DNA from: Ruminococcus sp.
Lineage (GTDB): Bacteria; Bacillota; Clostridia; Oscillospirales; Ruminococcaceae
Direction of reading: 5' to 3'
DNA length: 64,000 bases
Assembly: GCA_021205185.1 (NCBI GenBank)
Contig: JAJPYB010000007.1
Span: 62,001 to 126,000, forward strand
Part shown: piece by piece, positions 23,990 to 32,483 of the stretch
Numbering within the stretch: the stretch's first letter is position 1
Layout of the letters: every line of letters starts with the position of its first letter
Notes under the pieces: model-generated
Database searches by the model: none
The model's input: the letters and a program-made list of their open reading frames with translations, nothing else
Told to the model about the DNA's origin: nothing
Program-made: the position numbers and the translations under genes

Positions 23990-24298
23990 ATGTACGCAGT
24001 TATTGAAACAGGCGGAAAGCAGTATCAGGTAAACGAAGGTGACGTAATCTTCGTTGAGAAGCTTCCTGTCGAGGCTGATGAAACAGTAACCTTTGACAAG
24101 GTAGTTGCAGTAGGTGCAGACAGCCTTACAGTAGGAACTCCTTATGTTGACGGCGCAGCTGTTACAGCAAAGGTTTTAAAGAACGGAAAGGCTAAGAAAA
24201 TTCGTGTGTTCACTTACAAGCCAAAGAAGAGCAAGAAGAGAGCTATGGGACACAGACAGCCTTACACACAGGTTAGAATTGAATCTATTAAGGCATAA
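23990..24298 (+). CDS. rplU: 50S ribosomal protein L21
   Basis: A 102-residue L21. Typical sequence: [24 protein letters not shown] at the start and the C-terminal basic [24 protein letters not shown]. It binds 23S rRNA near L20. First gene of the conserved rplU-prp-rpmA operon, with GAGAGG upstream of ATG. Confidence 0.98.
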   Translation: MYAVIETGGKQYQVNEGDVIFVEKLPVEADETVTFDKVVAVGADSLTVGTPYVDGAAVTAKVLKNGKAKKIRVFTYKPKKSKKRAMGHRQPYTQVRIESIKA

Positions 24299-24615
24299 TG
24301 GTTAAAGCAGATTTTTTCAAAAATTCCGAGAACAAGCTTTTAGGCTTTTGTATTTCAGGACACTCTGACTACGCTGCGATGGGCGATGATGTCGCTTGCG
24401 CAAGCATTTCAAGCGCAGTTATGCTGACAGCTAACGCTATGACTGACATTTTTAAGCTTGACGCAAAGGTCGGAGTACAGGAAAATGAAATTATGCTAAA
24501 GCTTAACGGAGCTGACGATATTGGCGATAAGCTTTTACTTTCGCTTTTGACACAGCTGTATGAAATTCAGCATCAGTATCCGTCAAGCGTTGAAATCACA
24601 ATTTACGACAGATAG
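24298..24615 (+). CDS. prp: Ribosomal-processing cysteine protease Prp
   Basis: A 105-residue Prp (YsxB) protein. Catalytic His is in GHSDYA (His 22) and catalytic Cys in DDVACASISSAV (Cys 34). Prp removes the N-terminal extension of ribosomal protein L27 in Firmicutes and relatives. It sits between rplU and rpmA as usual; its ATG overlaps the rplU stop (TAATG), so translation is coupled. The L27 made by the next gene has the expected cleavage site. Confidence 0.95.
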   Translation: MVKADFFKNSENKLLGFCISGHSDYAAMGDDVACASISSAVMLTANAMTDIFKLDAKVGVQENEIMLKLNGADDIGDKLLLSLLTQLYEIQHQYPSSVEITIYDR

Positions 24616-24664
24616 GTTGTGGCAGTTTGGCTTACTTTAAGTCAGAAAGGATAGGTAAGTAACG

Positions 24665-24946
24665 ATGATCAGAATTAGTATGCAGTTCTTCGCTCATAAA
24701 AAGGGAATGGGCTCCACAAAGAACGGACGTGACTCAGAATCAAAAAGACTTGGCGTTAAGAGAGCAGACGGACAGTTTGTTCTTTCAGGAAATATCCTTG
24801 TTCGCCAAAGAGGAACAAAGATTCATCCGGGAAACAATGTAGGAAGAGGATCAGACGATACGCTTTTTGCAATGGTTGACGGAGTAGTTAAGTTTGAAAG
24901 ACTCGGTCGTGACCGCAAGCAGGTTTCGGTTTATCCGGAGAACTAA
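24665..24946 (+). CDS. rpmA: 50S ribosomal protein L27 with cleavable N-terminal extension
   Basis: A 93-residue L27. The N-terminus is [17 protein letters not shown]; in Firmicutes Prp cuts after the FF pair to expose AHKKG, whose N-terminal end reaches the peptidyl transferase centre. The rest is standard: [21 protein letters not shown] and [23 protein letters not shown] lies upstream of the chosen ATG, and starting here gives the family's normal 9-residue extension. Confidence 0.97.
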   Translation: MIRISMQFFAHKKGMGSTKNGRDSESKRLGVKRADGQFVLSGNILVRQRGTKIHPGNNVGRGSDDTLFAMVDGVVKFERLGRDRKQVSVYPEN

Positions 24947-24959
24947 TCGTTAAAATTTC

Positions 24960-24994
24960 GACCCCTTAGCGTATTGCTCAGGGGTCTTTGTTTT
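24960..24994 (+). terminator. Terminator of the rplU-prp-rpmA operon
   Basis: GACCCCT (24960-24966) and AGGGGTC (24980-24986) with extra inner pairing, then TTTGTTTT. Confidence 0.85.
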
Positions 24995-25019
24995 AATTTC
25001 ACCCGAACGGAGGATAGAA

Positions 25020-26294
25020 ATGTTTGTAGATATAGCAAGGGTGTTTGTCAAGGCAGGAGACGGCGGCGACGGAGCAGTTTCGTTTCACAGAGAAAAATAT
25101 GTAGCGGCAGGTGGTCCTGACGGAGGCGACGGCGGAAAGGGCGGAGACGTTGTTTTCGTCGCAGACAGCAATATGTCAAACCTTATAGATTTTAAATACA
25201 AGAGAAAGTTTGTCGCTGAGAAGGGTGAAAACGGAAGCAAGAAAAGATGCTACGGGAAAAACGCCCCCGACCTTATCGTTAAGGTTCCTGTCGGAACTGT
25301 CGTCTACGACGACGATACAGGCAGAATACTCGCTGATATTTCTGACAATACGCCGCAGGTTATTGCTGTCGGCGGAAAGGGCGGAAAGGGAAACGCTCAT
25401 TTTGCGACCTCCACAAGACAGATTCCTAAATTTGCAAAGCCGGGATTTAAAGGCGATTCCTATAACCTTCGCTTGGAGCTTAAGCTTATAGCGGACGTTG
25501 GATTGGTTGGATTTCCGAACGTCGGAAAAAGCACGCTTATTTCCGTTGTTTCGGCGGCAAAGCCTAAAATCGCCAACTATCATTTTACAACCCTCACACC
25601 TGTTTTAGGAGTTGTAAAGACAAACGACACTTCATTTGTAATGGCGGACATTCCGGGACTTATCGAAGGCGCAAGCGAGGGCGTTGGATTAGGACACGAG
25701 TTTTTACGTCACGTTGAAAGATGCCGCCTTATAGTTCATGTTGTCGACGTTTCGGGAAGTGAGGGCCGTGATCCGAAGGAGGATTACGCAACTATCTGTC
25801 GGGAGCTTGAAAGCTTTAACGAAGAGCTAAGTCAGGTGCCAATGCTGGTAGCCGCTAATAAGTGCGATATGGCAACGCCTGAACAGATTGACGACTTCAA
25901 GCAGTTTATAGAGCAAATGGGTCTTGACGTTGTTGCAATTTCAGCTGCTACTACAAGCGGCACAGACGAGCTTGTCAATAAAATTTCCGAAATGCTTGCA
26001 GCCCTGCCGCCTGTAAAGAGATATGAGGCTCAGCCGCTTACTCGTGAGGAGCTTGACGAAAAGCTTCTTACAAATAAGGACTTCAGCGTAACGGTTGAGG
26101 ACGGCGTATATTTTGTCGAAGCGGATTGGCTTTACGATATTTTGCGAGTTGTCAATATGGACGACTATTCGTCATTGCAGTATTTTCAAAGAGTTTTGCA
26201 AACAAGCGGAATAATTGATAAGCTCGAGCAAATGGGAATCAACGAGGGAGATACGGTTGCGATTTTCGATTTTGAATTTGAATATATGAGGTAG
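25020..26294 (+). CDS. obg: Obg family GTPase, ribosome assembly
   Basis: A 424-residue Obg. The Gly-rich OBG fold spans about residues 1-158 (DGGDGAVSFHREK and many GG pairs). The G domain follows: P-loop GFPNVGKST near 165, DIPGLIEGA (switch/G3) near 212, NKCD near 282. The C-terminal OCT domain is present (about 345-424). Obg acts late in 50S assembly and is linked to (p)ppGpp and, in spore formers, to the start of sporulation. It follows the L27 operon, a conserved order, after a terminator. Confidence 0.97.
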   Translation: MFVDIARVFVKAGDGGDGAVSFHREKYVAAGGPDGGDGGKGGDVVFVADSNMSNLIDFKYKRKFVAEKGENGSKKRCYGKNAPDLIVKVPVGTVVYDDDTGRILADISDNTPQVIAVGGKGGKGNAHFATSTRQIPKFAKPGFKGDSYNLRLELKLIADVGLVGFPNVGKSTLISVVSAAKPKIANYHFTTLTPVLGVVKTNDTSFVMADIPGLIEGASEGVGLGHEFLRHVERCRLIVHVVDVSGSEGRDPKEDYATICRELESFNEELSQVPMLVAANKCDMATPEQIDDFKQFIEQMGLDVVAISAATTSGTDELVNKISEMLAALPPVKRYEAQPLTREELDEKLLTNKDFSVTVEDGVYFVEADWLYDILRVVNMDDYSSLQYFQRVLQTSGIIDKLEQMGINEGDTVAIFDFEFEYMR

Positions 26295-26332
26295 TTCTCA
26301 CTTTTTTATCTTTAAATAAGGAGAAGCAAAAA

Positions 26333-26725
26333 ATGGAGAAAAGAGAAGCAAAGCAGTATTCGCCGCTGGCGCTTGCCTTTTTAGGCGATGCCGTATACGA
26401 GCGAAAGGTACGGCTGTATCTTGTAAAAAAAGCTAATATGTCCGCTGGAAAGCTTCACAAAAAGGGAGTGCATCTGGTAAACGCTCACTTCCAGGCCGCT
26501 TGCGCTAAGGCGTTAGAGAAAGCCTTCACTCAGGATGAAGCTGACATTTTCAGGCGAGGTAGGAACGCTAAAAGCTTAACCGTTCCAAAGCATACAGATG
26601 TAGCAGAATATAAGCTTGCAACAGGGCTTGAAGCGTTGTTTGGTTATCTGGAGCTTATCGGCGACGAGCAAAGAATCGATGAGCTTTTTGCCGCCTGCTT
26701 AGAGCTTGATAAAGAGGAAATTTAA
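26333..26725 (+). CDS. mrnC: Mini-ribonuclease III
   Basis: A 130-residue RNase III catalytic domain without a double-stranded RNA-binding domain, as in Mini-III. The catalytic motif LALAFLGDAVYERKVR holds the conserved Asp, and a second acidic site lies in ATGLEALFGYLEL. Mini-III matures 23S rRNA ends in Firmicutes, aided by L3. It normally neighbours cysS; here it follows obg by 38 bases. Confidence 0.93.
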   Translation: MEKREAKQYSPLALAFLGDAVYERKVRLYLVKKANMSAGKLHKKGVHLVNAHFQAACAKALEKAFTQDEADIFRRGRNAKSLTVPKHTDVAEYKLATGLEALFGYLELIGDEQRIDELFAACLELDKEEI

Positions 26726-26731
26726 GAAACC

Positions 26732-26765
26732 GTCCCCTGCCTTTTTAAGACAAGGGACATTTTTA
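26732..26765 (+). terminator. Terminator after mrnC
   Basis: GTCCCCTG (26732-26739) and CAAGGGAC (26751-26758), one mismatch, followed by ATTTTT. Confidence 0.75.
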
Positions 26766-26772
26766 ATGGTAC

Positions 26773-27207
26773 TCATAAAAACCTGCGAATATCCTTAGCG
26801 AGCGTTTCCTCAAGACTTATTAAATCCTTCGTGATGTTTTTTGACTGCTCGTCAGCCGCTTTGTATTGGTTGAGGTATCGGCTTAGCGTTTTAACGCCCA
26901 TGTTGCACCCCTCAGTCATTAAATCGGCAATCGTTTCATCAGAATCGTTCATTGCAAGCTTCATAGTCACCTTTGCTTTTGACATTGCCTTCGCCATAGC
27001 GTTAGGCGACTTTTCATCATCTCCGTAGCGGTTTAAAAGCTCGCTGATTTTCCTGTCAAGCGCTAAGTGCTTGTCCTTGCAGTCGGCAAGGCTTTTCTTT
27101 AAGCTGCCGCTTTGAACAGAGTCTAAAACATTCTCAATAGACGCCGCCCCCATTTGTACCCCTGAGCTGCACTCCCGCAAAAGTCTTACTGTATCCTGCT
27201 GTATCAA
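26773..27207 (-). CDS. Helical-bundle protein of unknown function next to spoVT
   Basis: A 144-residue protein starting at TTG behind AGGAGGT. The sequence is almost all helical: four amphipathic helices of 25-35 residues (about 2-30, 34-60, 64-90, 95-140), with no Cys and no signal peptide. It resembles the ferritin-like four-helix proteins grouped as DUF2383, but metal ligands are not obvious, so I do not assign a function. It follows spoVT by 11 bases and should share its promoter, which hints at expression in the developing spore. Confidence 0.75.
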   Translation of the reverse strand: MIQQDTVRLLRECSSGVQMGAASIENVLDSVQSGSLKKSLADCKDKHLALDRKISELLNRYGDDEKSPNAMAKAMSKAKVTMKLAMNDSDETIADLMTEGCNMGVKTLSRYLNQYKAADEQSKNITKDLISLEETLAKDIRRFL

Positions 27208-27218
27208 AGCACTACCTC

Positions 27219-27752
27219 CTAACTTTCAATCTGCTTTCCCAAAAACATAGCAGCCGCCTTTGTGAGCATAAGATGCTTATCGCTTGCTTTTTGCTCGCTG
27301 TCGCTTTCGACAAACGCCACAGCTCCCGTTACATCGCCTGATGAAATAATCGGCGTTATAGCCAAGGCGGATTTTGAAATTCCTTCAATAGGCATAAGCT
27401 TGTCGCCCTTTTTAATATATGTGCTTCTGCTTTCAATCAGGTCCTCAAGCGCTGCGGAAACTCTTCTCTCGCTGTATTCCTTCTTTGAGGTTCCTGCAAC
27501 TGCAACCACATGATCTCTGTCAAAAACCACAGCGGGCGCGCCGCCAAGCTTGAAAATTACCTCCGCTGCCGAGCTTGCAGCTTCGTTTATTTCGCCGATT
27601 GACGAATACTTTTTAAATATTACCTCGCCCTCGCTGTTTACAAAAATTTCCAGAGGATCTCCCTCACGAATCCGAAGCGTTCGCCTTATCTCTTTTGGAA
27701 TTACAACTCTTCCGAGATCGTCAATACGCCTTACTATTCCCGTTGCTTTCAT
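27219..27752 (-). CDS. spoVT: Stage V sporulation protein T
   Basis: A 177-residue transcription factor. The N-terminal AbrB-type swapped-hairpin DNA-binding domain is MKATGIVRRIDDLGRVVIPKEIRRTLRIREGDPLEIF; the C-terminal two thirds is a GAF-like domain. SpoVT tunes sigma-G dependent genes in the forespore. Its presence with dipicolinate synthase later in the window indicates a sporulating lineage. A sigma-G-like promoter lies upstream (27789-27817). Confidence 0.95.
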   Translation of the reverse strand: MKATGIVRRIDDLGRVVIPKEIRRTLRIREGDPLEIFVNSEGEVIFKKYSSIGEINEAASSAAEVIFKLGGAPAVVFDRDHVVAVAGTSKKEYSERRVSAALEDLIESRSTYIKKGDKLMPIEGISKSALAITPIISSGDVTGAVAFVESDSEQKASDKHLMLTKAAAMFLGKQIES

Positions 27753-27788
27753 ATCTTAATCTCCTTTGCTTTCTATCATTTGTAAATG

Positions 27789-27817
27789 TATTATCTGCAA
27801 TGAACAGGGGAATATTC
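27789..27817 (-). promoter_or_regulatory. Sigma-G-like promoter of spoVT
   Basis: On the minus strand GAATA (complement of 27813-27817) and GATAATA (complement of 27789-27795), 17 bases apart, match the sigma-G pattern (GNATR and CATWMTA) with one mismatch. The rest of the 27753-28049 gap contains only this and the promoter of the next operon. Confidence 0.5.
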
Positions 27818-27984
27818 CAAATTTTAAAATTTGTGATAAGGAAAGGGGAGGAGAAATCAGAAATTTTTGTCTGCGTCTTGTATATTTTGCCAAGCTAATA
27901 TGACAAAAAATTACATTTTTTTGTTCAGTTGTTACGTCCGGGCTTCGCACCTTACAAAAGCTACTCGTTTTGAACCTCTCGTTG

Positions 27985-28013
27985 TTGACACAAATAAAAA
28001 ATTATGGTATTAT
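27985..28013 (+). promoter_or_regulatory. Promoter of the exopolysaccharide control operon
   Basis: TTGACA (27985-27990) and TATTAT (28008-28013), 17 bases apart. Confidence 0.75.
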
Positions 28014-28049
28014 ATTTTGTACGAACTATTTTGATTAGGAGTTGTGCAA

Positions 28050-28796
28050 ATGGATAAAGATGTGAAAACCATTGACCTGAAAAACATATACCAAATGCTG
28101 TTGAAGCACATAAAATTCATCATAATCCTTACTCTAGTATGTGGTATTTTGGCGTATATTATTTCTGCGTTTTTCATCACTAAGGAATATACTTCAAGCG
28201 TTATGCTATATGTTCAGTCTAATGAGGATGTTTCTTCAGACACGTCTTCAAGCTCGGTAAGCTACAGCGATTTGCAAACCTCTGAAAAGCTTGCAAATAC
28301 CTGCCAGACGCTTTTCACGAGCAAGAAAATGACAAGCCTTATTCTCGAGGACTTAGCTGAGGACTATAACGTAACACAGTATTCTGACGCTGACGTTCAA
28401 AGCTGGATTACTGTAACTGCTGTTGAGGATACTGCAATTCTGGAAGTCAGCGTTACAACAACCGACCCTGACCTTTCCGCCGCAGTAGCGCAAAGCCTTG
28501 ATTTAAACGCTCACGAGGTTTATTCCTCGATTGTTGAATCGGGCATCGTTAAGGAAGTCGTTCAGGCTGAGATTCCTACCTCTCATTCCTACCCGAACAT
28601 TCCAAGAAATACGCTTTTAGGACTTGTAGTAGGATTTGTTTTAGGCTGTGCAATTATTATCATTCTTGAAATGGTTGACAACAAGATCAAGCCGAACGAC
28701 GATTTGCTTGCAATGTACGGTATTCCAATGTTTGCTGAAATTGTTGACTTTGACGCTAATATAAAGGGAGGTTATAACTATGAGTACAAAAACTAA
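28050..28796 (+). CDS. Wzz/CpsC-type chain-length determinant and kinase activator
   Basis: ATG at 28050 fits the TAGGAG site better than GTG at 28044. The 248-residue protein has the Wzz topology: a first membrane helix at about 21-43, an extracytoplasmic part of about 130 residues, and a second helix near 189-208 after the Pro-rich NIPRN motif. A short cytoplasmic tail follows, which in this family activates the partner tyrosine kinase. It overlaps the kinase gene by 17 bases. Together with the following two genes it forms the CpsC-CpsD-CpsB type module for capsule or exopolysaccharide control. Confidence 0.88.
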   Translation: MDKDVKTIDLKNIYQMLLKHIKFIIILTLVCGILAYIISAFFITKEYTSSVMLYVQSNEDVSSDTSSSSVSYSDLQTSEKLANTCQTLFTSKKMTSLILEDLAEDYNVTQYSDADVQSWITVTAVEDTAILEVSVTTTDPDLSAAVAQSLDLNAHEVYSSIVESGIVKEVVQAEIPTSHSYPNIPRNTLLGLVVGFVLGCAIIIILEMVDNKIKPNDDLLAMYGIPMFAEIVDFDANIKGGYNYEYKN

Positions 28797-29544
28797 AAAG
28801 TCCTCCGACACTAAGTTAAGACAATCAAAATCTCAATCGAGAAAATATATTTTAAACGAAGGCACGAAGTTTATTATTACCGAAGCGTATAATACAGCGA
28901 GAACCAACCTTATCTTTGCACTTTCACAAACGGATAATAAGGCGATTTCATTTACCTCGTCAGGCGCTGCTGAAGGAAAGAGTACAACCTGCCTTAATAT
29001 GGCGATAACATTCGCTTCAACCGGCGCTAAGGTGCTGCTTATTGATATGGACCTGAGAAAGCCTGTACAGCATTCGCTGTTAAAGCTGAATCGTGCTGTC
29101 GGAACAAGCACCATTCTGAGCGGTCAATGCACCGTTTCAGAAGCAATAGTAAAAGAGGTAAGACCTAATCTTGACGTTATTCCGTCAGGACCTATTCCAC
29201 CGAACCCGTCGGAAATTTTGTCCTCGCCAAATACAGGAAAGCTGATTGAGGTGCTTCGCTCTCATTACGATTATATTCTGATAGACACACCTCCTGTAAA
29301 TGTTGTTACAGACTCTCAGCTTTTAAACAACTATATCGCAGGAACGGTATTTATTCTCAGAGATAATTACTCAAGACACAACGAGCTTGCAAAAGCGCTC
29401 GAGCAGATTAAGCTTGCTAACGGAAAGGTTTTAGGCTTTATTAAAACTGCTTGCGAGGTTTCAGGCGGTTCTGGTTATTACAAGAAGAGCTACTACAATT
29501 ACAACTATTCATATTCTGAGCCTGCCGACCATAAGCATTCCTAG
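28780..29544 (+). CDS. CpsD/CapB family tyrosine-protein kinase (BY-kinase)
   Basis: A 254-residue cytoplasmic BY-kinase. Walker A is SSGAAEGKSTTCLNMA near residue 63, Walker A' VLLIDMDLRKPVQH near 87, Walker B YILIDTPP near 166. The C-terminus is a Tyr cluster (YYKKSYYNYNYSYS), the autophosphorylation site of this family. It works with the Wzz-like activator just upstream and is reversed by the PHP phosphatase downstream. Start ATG overlaps the previous gene and follows GGGAGG. Confidence 0.92.
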   Translation: MSTKTKKSSDTKLRQSKSQSRKYILNEGTKFIITEAYNTARTNLIFALSQTDNKAISFTSSGAAEGKSTTCLNMAITFASTGAKVLLIDMDLRKPVQHSLLKLNRAVGTSTILSGQCTVSEAIVKEVRPNLDVIPSGPIPPNPSEILSSPNTGKLIEVLRSHYDYILIDTPPVNVVTDSQLLNNYIAGTVFILRDNYSRHNELAKALEQIKLANGKVLGFIKTACEVSGGSGYYKKSYYNYNYSYSEPADHKHS

Positions 29545-29577
29545 TAGCGAGGCTAAAAGCTTAAAAGAAGTGGTACT

Positions 29578-30294
29578 ATGATTATTGATTTTCATTCCCA
29601 TATTTTGCCGTCACTTGACGACGGCTCGGCATCTGTTGAGGAGTCGGTTCGGCTGCTTGATATTTTAGCTCAAAGTGGTACTGAGCTGGTAGTTGCGACG
29701 CCGCACTTTTACTGCCACGAAATTTCAGCTGAAAGATTTTTGGCGGCAAGGAATGAATCGTTTGAACGCTTGAAGCCGCACCTGAAGCCGAACCACCCGA
29801 AAATTCTGCTCGGCGCAGAGGTTTTGTTTTCAAGCGAGCTTAAAAAATTAAGCGAGCTTAAAAAGCTTGCCATTCAGGGTACCAATTATTTGCTGCTTGA
29901 AATGCCATATATCAGGCTTTCAAAGCAGATTACAGACAGCGTTTCGGAGCTTGCAGATTCGGGCGTTGTAAAGCTTCTGATAGCTCATGTTGAGCGGTAC
30001 TTAAACTTTACAAGCTTTGAGGATGTGGACGAGCTGATGTCGCTTGACGTTTTAGGACAGCTTAACGCAAATTCGTTTTTAAGCTTTAAAACAAAAAGAA
30101 ACTGCTTTAAGCTGATGAACAAGGGTTATATTCAGGTGCTTGGAAGCGATATTCACCACGAGGACAGAGGTAAGCCTGTTTCGATGGCGCTCGATATAAT
30201 TTCCAAAAAATACGGAAGCGAACGAGTAGCACAATTTGAAAGCAGTGGCATAAAGCTTTTAAACGATATGGAAACCTACGAAGTAATGGAATAA
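29578..30294 (+). CDS. CpsB/CapC family tyrosine phosphatase (PHP fold)
   Basis: A 238-residue PHP-domain metal-dependent protein-tyrosine phosphatase. Metal-binding motifs: DFHSHILPSLDDG at residues 3-15, ATPHFYCHE near 40, GAEV near 78, AHVERY near 139 and GSDIHHEDRGKP near 193. It should dephosphorylate the Tyr-rich tail of the kinase encoded just before it. It is last in a three-gene unit ending at a terminator. Confidence 0.92.
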   Translation: MIIDFHSHILPSLDDGSASVEESVRLLDILAQSGTELVVATPHFYCHEISAERFLAARNESFERLKPHLKPNHPKILLGAEVLFSSELKKLSELKKLAIQGTNYLLLEMPYIRLSKQITDSVSELADSGVVKLLIAHVERYLNFTSFEDVDELMSLDVLGQLNANSFLSFKTKRNCFKLMNKGYIQVLGSDIHHEDRGKPVSMALDIISKKYGSERVAQFESSGIKLLNDMETYEVME

Positions 30295-30302
30295 TAAATC
30301 AA

Positions 30303-30334
30303 AATATCCCTACCAACAGCAGGGGATATTTTTT
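30303..30334 (+). terminator. Terminator of the exopolysaccharide control operon
   Basis: AATATCCC and GGGATATT form the stem, followed by TTTT. Confidence 0.85.
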
Positions 30335-30342
30335 ACTGAAAA

Positions 30343-30372
30343 ACCGCTATGAGAGGTAAATCCCATAGCGGT
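30343..30372 (-). terminator. Terminator of the GGDEF gene
   Basis: ACCGCTATG and CATAGCGGT, perfect 9-bp stem; on the minus strand TTTT follows. Confidence 0.8.
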
Positions 30373-30381
30373 AATTTTTTT

Positions 30382-32283
30382 CTATTCAGTTTCAGTTCGC
30401 TTGTGCCTGTCTGGCTTTGAAAACTTATTGACATACATCAGTTCGTCTGCAATTCTTTCAAGCTGGTTAAGCGTTGTATTCTTGTCAATGTCGCATACAA
30501 CATAACCAGTTGAAGCCGCTACCTTGTATTTGTTATTGTTGGCAAGATTATATCTGTCGAGATACTTTTCAAACTGACTGATAGTTTCCTTAACGACCGT
30601 GTCGTTGTAGTCGCCGTAGCCGATAACCATAAACTCGTCGCCGCCGACCCTTGCGCAAATCTCATTGCTAAGACAAACGTAGCTCAAGCCGTTTGCAATA
30701 ATTCTGAGCGATACGTCGCCTTCAAGATGTCCGAAGGTGTCGTTTACGTACTTAAGTCCGTCCATATCGCAGGAGATAAGCATAAGCTTCTTTCCTGTTT
30801 CCTTAGCCGCTTGCATAAACTCATCAGCGTATTTTTCAAAACCGTTTCGGTTGTAAATGCCTGTAAGCTTATCCTTGATTGAATTTAAGTAGGTGATGCG
30901 GTTTAAGCTTTCAAGACAGATTCTTACACGTCTGAATTCTATAGCGTTTGTAACCGCCTTGTGCCAATCCCAGAAGGTTCTTCCGCAAACGTCTACGTGA
31001 CCGTCGTACCATACGACAGAGTAGCCTAAGCATCTGTCGTTAAAGTGAACAGGGAAGAAGTAGTAGATGCTTGAATAATCCTTTTCCTCCCACATCAGTG
31101 GGTAAATCTCGTTGGGGTCAAAATCAAAGCGTTCCTCTAAGTCCTTGCAAACCGACTGTACAACCTTTCCATAGCCCTTTTTGATGTAATTTTCATCACT
31201 TGCCATAGAGTCCCAATCCTTGCAAAGGCAAAGATCGTACTTGCATTCCTTTTTGCCGGCAGCGAAGGTATAAATTGTCTGTCCTAAATAGGTTATAAAG
31301 TCGTTAAAGGTATTGGTCCTTGAAAGGTTTTCAAAAACGTTAGCCGTTCTGAAATACTCACGCCTGTTTTGCTCAATTCTTGTATTTTGACGCATTAGTC
31401 GTACATTTGTAGAATTGTCTTCAAGACAGCCGCAGCTTTCTCCACGAATAACAAAGCCGGAGTGTATATTTATCGTTTCGCAGGTTTTTCCTGTCATCAG
31501 CTCGTAAAGCTTGGAAAAGCCGTCTGCGCCAAGCTGAGCGTCAGGAACCTTATATGTACAAATAGTAGGCACGTTATCTCTTGATTCGGTGATTCCGTCA
31601 TAGCCGACTACAGCTATTTCTTCGGGAATCTTGTGACCAAGCTCGGTAAATCTCTCGATGAAAAACATTGCCATTCTGTCGTTTGCGCAAACGAGCGCCT
31701 GAGGAACAGCCATTTCACCTCTGTCCATTTTCTCAGCTAAGTCCCAGGCAACGTCGCTCCAATAGTCGCCATAGATGCAATGGTCCTCTTGCACCTCAAT
31801 GTTGTGCTCTCTGAGAGTTTCCTTATACGCGTCAAGTCGCTCTTCAGCCTGGAAGGTATCCTTTCTTCCCGTCAGGCACATAATATCGGTAAATCCGTGA
31901 ACGTCAATAAGGTGATTGACAACCTCTTTGAAAGGCTGTCTTTCATCTCTTAATACCGCAATATAGTCAGTTTCATCGTTATCTATTGTGACGATAGGCT
32001 TGCCTGTTGACTTTAAAGTATCTGAAATCTGCTGCCGCATACCAGAGTCGTTAAACATAGCAGCAGGGTATAAAAAGCCGTCAAATTTATCAGCGTTTAT
32101 GAGGCTGAAAATATTCATTTCTCCTTCGTGGTAGTCCTTGTTGTATGTATTTTCGTCGAACACGCAAAAAACCGCAACATCATAGTCCATTTTGAAAGCT
32201 TGAGTTGCCGCACCCTCTATAATCTCTCTCGGGTACGTTTCGTCTATGCTCCTTGCTACGATGCCGATACAAGGTCTTTTCAA
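30382..32283 (-). CDS. LacI-type ligand-sensor domain fused to GGDEF diguanylate cyclase
   Basis: Start TTG at 32283 lies 7 bases after GGAGGG. The 633-residue protein has no signal peptide or membrane helix. Residues 5-285 are a periplasmic-binding-like fold as in LacI/GalR regulators but without the DNA-binding helix-turn-helix: IGIVARSIDE at the start, VVGYDGI near 240. A middle region (about 290-450) and a coiled coil lead to a C-terminal GGDEF domain (about 465-625) with intact active site RVGGDEF and metal Asp in SCDMDGLKYVND. No RxxD inhibitory site is visible at the usual place. It probably makes c-di-GMP in response to a cytosolic sugar-like ligand. Confidence 0.9.
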   Translation of the reverse strand: MKRPCIGIVARSIDETYPREIIEGAATQAFKMDYDVAVFCVFDENTYNKDYHEGEMNIFSLINADKFDGFLYPAAMFNDSGMRQQISDTLKSTGKPIVTIDNDETDYIAVLRDERQPFKEVVNHLIDVHGFTDIMCLTGRKDTFQAEERLDAYKETLREHNIEVQEDHCIYGDYWSDVAWDLAEKMDRGEMAVPQALVCANDRMAMFFIERFTELGHKIPEEIAVVGYDGITESRDNVPTICTYKVPDAQLGADGFSKLYELMTGKTCETINIHSGFVIRGESCGCLEDNSTNVRLMRQNTRIEQNRREYFRTANVFENLSRTNTFNDFITYLGQTIYTFAAGKKECKYDLCLCKDWDSMASDENYIKKGYGKVVQSVCKDLEERFDFDPNEIYPLMWEEKDYSSIYYFFPVHFNDRCLGYSVVWYDGHVDVCGRTFWDWHKAVTNAIEFRRVRICLESLNRITYLNSIKDKLTGIYNRNGFEKYADEFMQAAKETGKKLMLISCDMDGLKYVNDTFGHLEGDVSLRIIANGLSYVCLSNEICARVGGDEFMVIGYGDYNDTVVKETISQFEKYLDRYNLANNNKYKVAASTGYVVCDIDKNTTLNQLERIADELMYVNKFSKPDRHKRTETE

Positions 32284-32483
32284 GAGAATTCCCTCCTTTA
32301 CAAAAGAGTGATACGATACTGCTTTAACAATTTGAACCAGTAAACGCAATTCTTCATACTATTTTCTATTATAACACATTTGCGACTGTCATTTATTAAC
32401 AGAAAATTAACATTGTGTAATCTCGCGTTAATTATTAAAATCGTTTAACTTAATCATCTTACAGAATCTAATCCTGCAAAAGC

